Shown here one piece after another: positions 50,383 to 51,847 of a stretch of 51,847 nt of DNA. The stretch is from an uncultured Verrucomicrobiota bacterium. GTDB lineage: Bacteria > Verrucomicrobiota > Verrucomicrobiia > Limisphaerales > UBA8199. The stretch's first letter is position 1. The number at the start of each line of letters is the position of its first letter. The stretch lies in assembly GCA_903873945.1 (NCBI GenBank), contig CAIQQM010000021.1, forward strand, positions 1 to 51,847. Direction: 5' to 3'. The notes beneath the pieces are model-generated. The model made no database searches. It was given only the letters and a program-made list of their open reading frames with translations, and had not been told where the DNA came from. The position numbers and the translations under genes were made by a program.

Positions 50383-51122
50383 ATACGGCCTTCTCCAGAC
50401 CGGTCACCTGAACCCGGGGACCGCCTGAAAGCGGAACTCCACAGCCCAGCACCGGCCAATGTTTGTGGTCCACCGAATCCCTCGGCGGACCTGATGGTTA
50501 CAGGTCACAGCCCGACGCGCGAAACGCGCGCCCGGCTCACACCCCTCTCCACCGGAGAAGGCCCAAAGAAATATTGGAAGCAGCCACACCGCCCGGCCTG
50601 CGAACACCGCCCGCAGACCCCGTGAGCCCCGCCCGCAGTCGGCCATGTCTTTGCCGGTCAATGTCCACCACCCCGTGGTGGAACTGACGATGGAATTTTA
50701 CGACAAACAGCGCGGCGGTCAAAGAAATATTTGGATGTTTTTGCGCGGTTCTTGACAGCGGTTTTTGTCGTTTGGCAACTCCTTGATTCGAAAAATGAAA
50801 GTGCCAAAAAGGTGTCCTAACACCGCCGACGAAATCCTCTATTGACGCTTTCCGGCCAGGTTAGCAGGATGGCATTGGAATGGCTGAGAGCGAAAACCAA
50901 TTCTCCCTCACCCGCGTAGCGTACAATGTCGAGGACGCAAAAAAGCAAATTCCTATCAATCCCCTGTATTGAATTGGTTGTCAACCAACCCAACGAAGCG
51001 GCCTCAATACATGGTTCTATGGGCAAGCGGAAAGAATTTTGCAATCTGTGCTTGGAAATCACATTACACAGCTTTCTTCCAGGCAGTGGGTGATCCATTG
51101 GTAACGAAATAAGGGAAAAATT
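50383..51122. other. GC-rich flank with hairpins, upstream of the HTH gene
   Basis: No gene supported; minus frames at 50404-50661 and 50817-51197 lack family pattern. Two perfect small hairpins are present: CGCGCG-aaa-CGCGCG (50516-50530) and CCACCAC-ccc-GTGGTGG (50665-50681). Composition changes from GC-rich before 50690 to AT-richer after, which may mark an edge of inserted DNA. Confidence 0.4.
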
Positions 51123-51707
51123 ATGAACATTAATCTGATTAGAGCTGCTGCCATGGCTGTCCTGTTTTCCGTTGCAGGATACCGTGGTTACTCTCAAGGC
51201 ACATTCGTCAACTTGGGTTTCGAGAATCCGGTGCTCCCTCTAACGCCGGTTAACTCTGAGGTTCCGATCACAAATGGGTTGCCAGGATGGGTTGGTTACA
51301 TCGCAGGGGACCAAGTGGACCACGTTCTGTACAACACTGTAAGCATCGGGGCGGCTGCGATTTCCTTGCAGGGTCCCGGATCACTGGCACCGGTTCTCGA
51401 AGGGAACTACTCCGCGATTCTTCAGTGCTCATTCGGGGGCTTGAACAGCGCTGCTATCGGGCAAACTGGTCAAATTCCACTGGACGCCCAGTCTCTCGTT
51501 TTCTTTGAGCAGAATTTTGGGAGTCTCAATGTAACCTTTGCAGGTCAGCCGATCTCGTTGGTTCGACTTGGGAGTGGAGCAAACTACGATATTATTGGGG
51601 GTGATATTTCAGCGTTTGCGGGACAAACTGGTGAGTTGCGATTCATCACCGCACCAAACAGTAGTGGAGTTCTCGATTATATCCAATTCTCAAACCAGGT
51701 AGTCCCC
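51123..51707 (+). pseudogene. PEP-CTERM-type secreted protein, C-terminus cut by an IS end
   Basis: Signal peptide near 1-24 (AAAMAVLFSVAGYRGYSQG), then a beta-sandwich domain: FVNLGFENPVLPLTPVNS, LPGWVGYIAGDQVDHVLYN, AAISLQGPGSLAPVLEGNYS, NVTFAGQPISLVRLG, YDIIGGDISAFAGQTGEL and LDYIQFSNQVVP. Relatives then continue with PEPS, a hydrophobic helix and Arg tail (exosortase sorting signal). Here the frame meets IS terminal sequence at 51708 and ends in CQRSVKTSQ at 51737, so the anchor is lost. AAGGGA gives the ribosome site. Confidence 0.7.
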
Positions 51708-51847
51708 TGTCAGCGGTCAGTGAAAACCAGCCAGTAAGGGTCGAATGAAAACCAGCCACTTGAGGTGATTATTGCGTCGGATGCGGCGAAGGCCGCAGAT
51801 AGGCGCGATGAACATTCTCAATGTGAGCCTGCAACATTCAATTTTAA
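51708..51847 (+). mobile_element. left end of an IS21-like element (runs off the window)
   Basis: Starts TGTCAGCGGTCAGTGAAAAC at 51708; the block TGAAAACCAGCCA occurs at 51721-51733 and again at 51746-51758, the multiple terminal repeats typical of IS21. An istA start follows at 51808. The far end is outside the window, so target duplication cannot be tested. Confidence 0.75.
51808..51847 (+). CDS. istA: IS21 transposase IstA (3' partial)
   Basis: From ATG at 51808 the 13 visible codons read MNILNVSLQHSIL, similar to many IstA N-termini that precede an HTH. An ATG at 51781 is also in frame. Only the first codons are in the window; the call rests on position inside IS21 ends. Confidence 0.5.
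   Translation, partial: MNILNVSLQHSIL

Noticed and set aside
50404-50661. 85-codon minus frame upstream of the HTH gene
   Set aside because: Arg/Gly-rich text in GC-rich DNA, no motif or homologue recognised.
1-51847. CRISPR array, rRNA genes
   Set aside because: No spaced identical repeats and no rRNA-like sequence were seen on reading the window.

Overview
The window looks like a chromosomal contig of a Gram-negative, GC-rich (about 58%, estimated by eye) member of the Verrucomicrobiota, probably near Pedosphaera/Limisphaerales. The grounds are gene content and protein style: divergent purSQLF and hisF-hisI-trpE blocks, a PEP-CTERM-type secreted protein, zinc-ribbon Ser/Thr kinase, bbp2-type porin, a fused MFS/spermidine-synthase protein, small RRM proteins and TTG starts. 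LptE, BamD, MurA and porin genes indicate a diderm envelope. The taxonomic call rests on family recognition, not on a search.

Layout. 1-2116: edge of a decayed mobile replication module (partial primase-like gene and a RepA-like AAA ATPase broken after Walker B). 2242-9147: pilC/gspF, a porin with a structured leader, a possible GspB-like remnant, nitronate monooxygenase, infC, and two tandem RRM RNA-binding genes whose leaders share covarying hairpins. 9324-12769: small Cys-rich hypotheticals, tRNA-Gln(TTG), a promoter/terminator-bounded short transcript that carries a 33-codon ORF, a zinc-ribbon protein kinase and a DUF5666-like secreted protein. 12966-16855: divergent ppx/ppk plus sixA, which ends at an in-frame amber codon where relatives have Trp. 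16920-22499 (minus): hisF, hisI, trpE, two overlapping thymidylate-kinase paralogues and a ROK kinase. 22689-27718 (plus): purS, purQ, purL, purF. 27857-32445: two large membrane proteins (APC-USP fusion; MFS-SpeE fusion).

32483-37153 (minus): an envelope cluster prmC-murA-hyp-hyp-bamD-lptE; then a LysM coiled-coil protein and uppP. 38803-43843: a divergent Roadblock/GTPase cluster, with a response regulator-DUF4388 protein and Roadblock-like proteins on one strand and a duplicated-domain Roadblock protein, an MglA-like GTPase and an MglB-like protein on the other. 43935-49601: twin-CDGSH protein, thiD, polX and a secreted subtilisin-like protease. 49971-51847: a frameshifted HTH gene of mobile-element type, a GC-rich hairpin-bearing stretch, and a PEP-CTERM-type gene cut by the end of an IS21-like element that runs off the window.

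How the genes fit together: most of the window is ordinary housekeeping (purine, histidine and tryptophan synthesis, polyphosphate turnover, cell wall and outer-membrane assembly). The parts that look least described are the Roadblock/GTPase/response-regulator cluster, the covarying RRM leaders, the short transcript at 10961-11158, the Walker-A-variant TMK pair, and the tandem ACCGGTTTT hairpins at the porin transcript start. Both window edges carry damaged mobile DNA.
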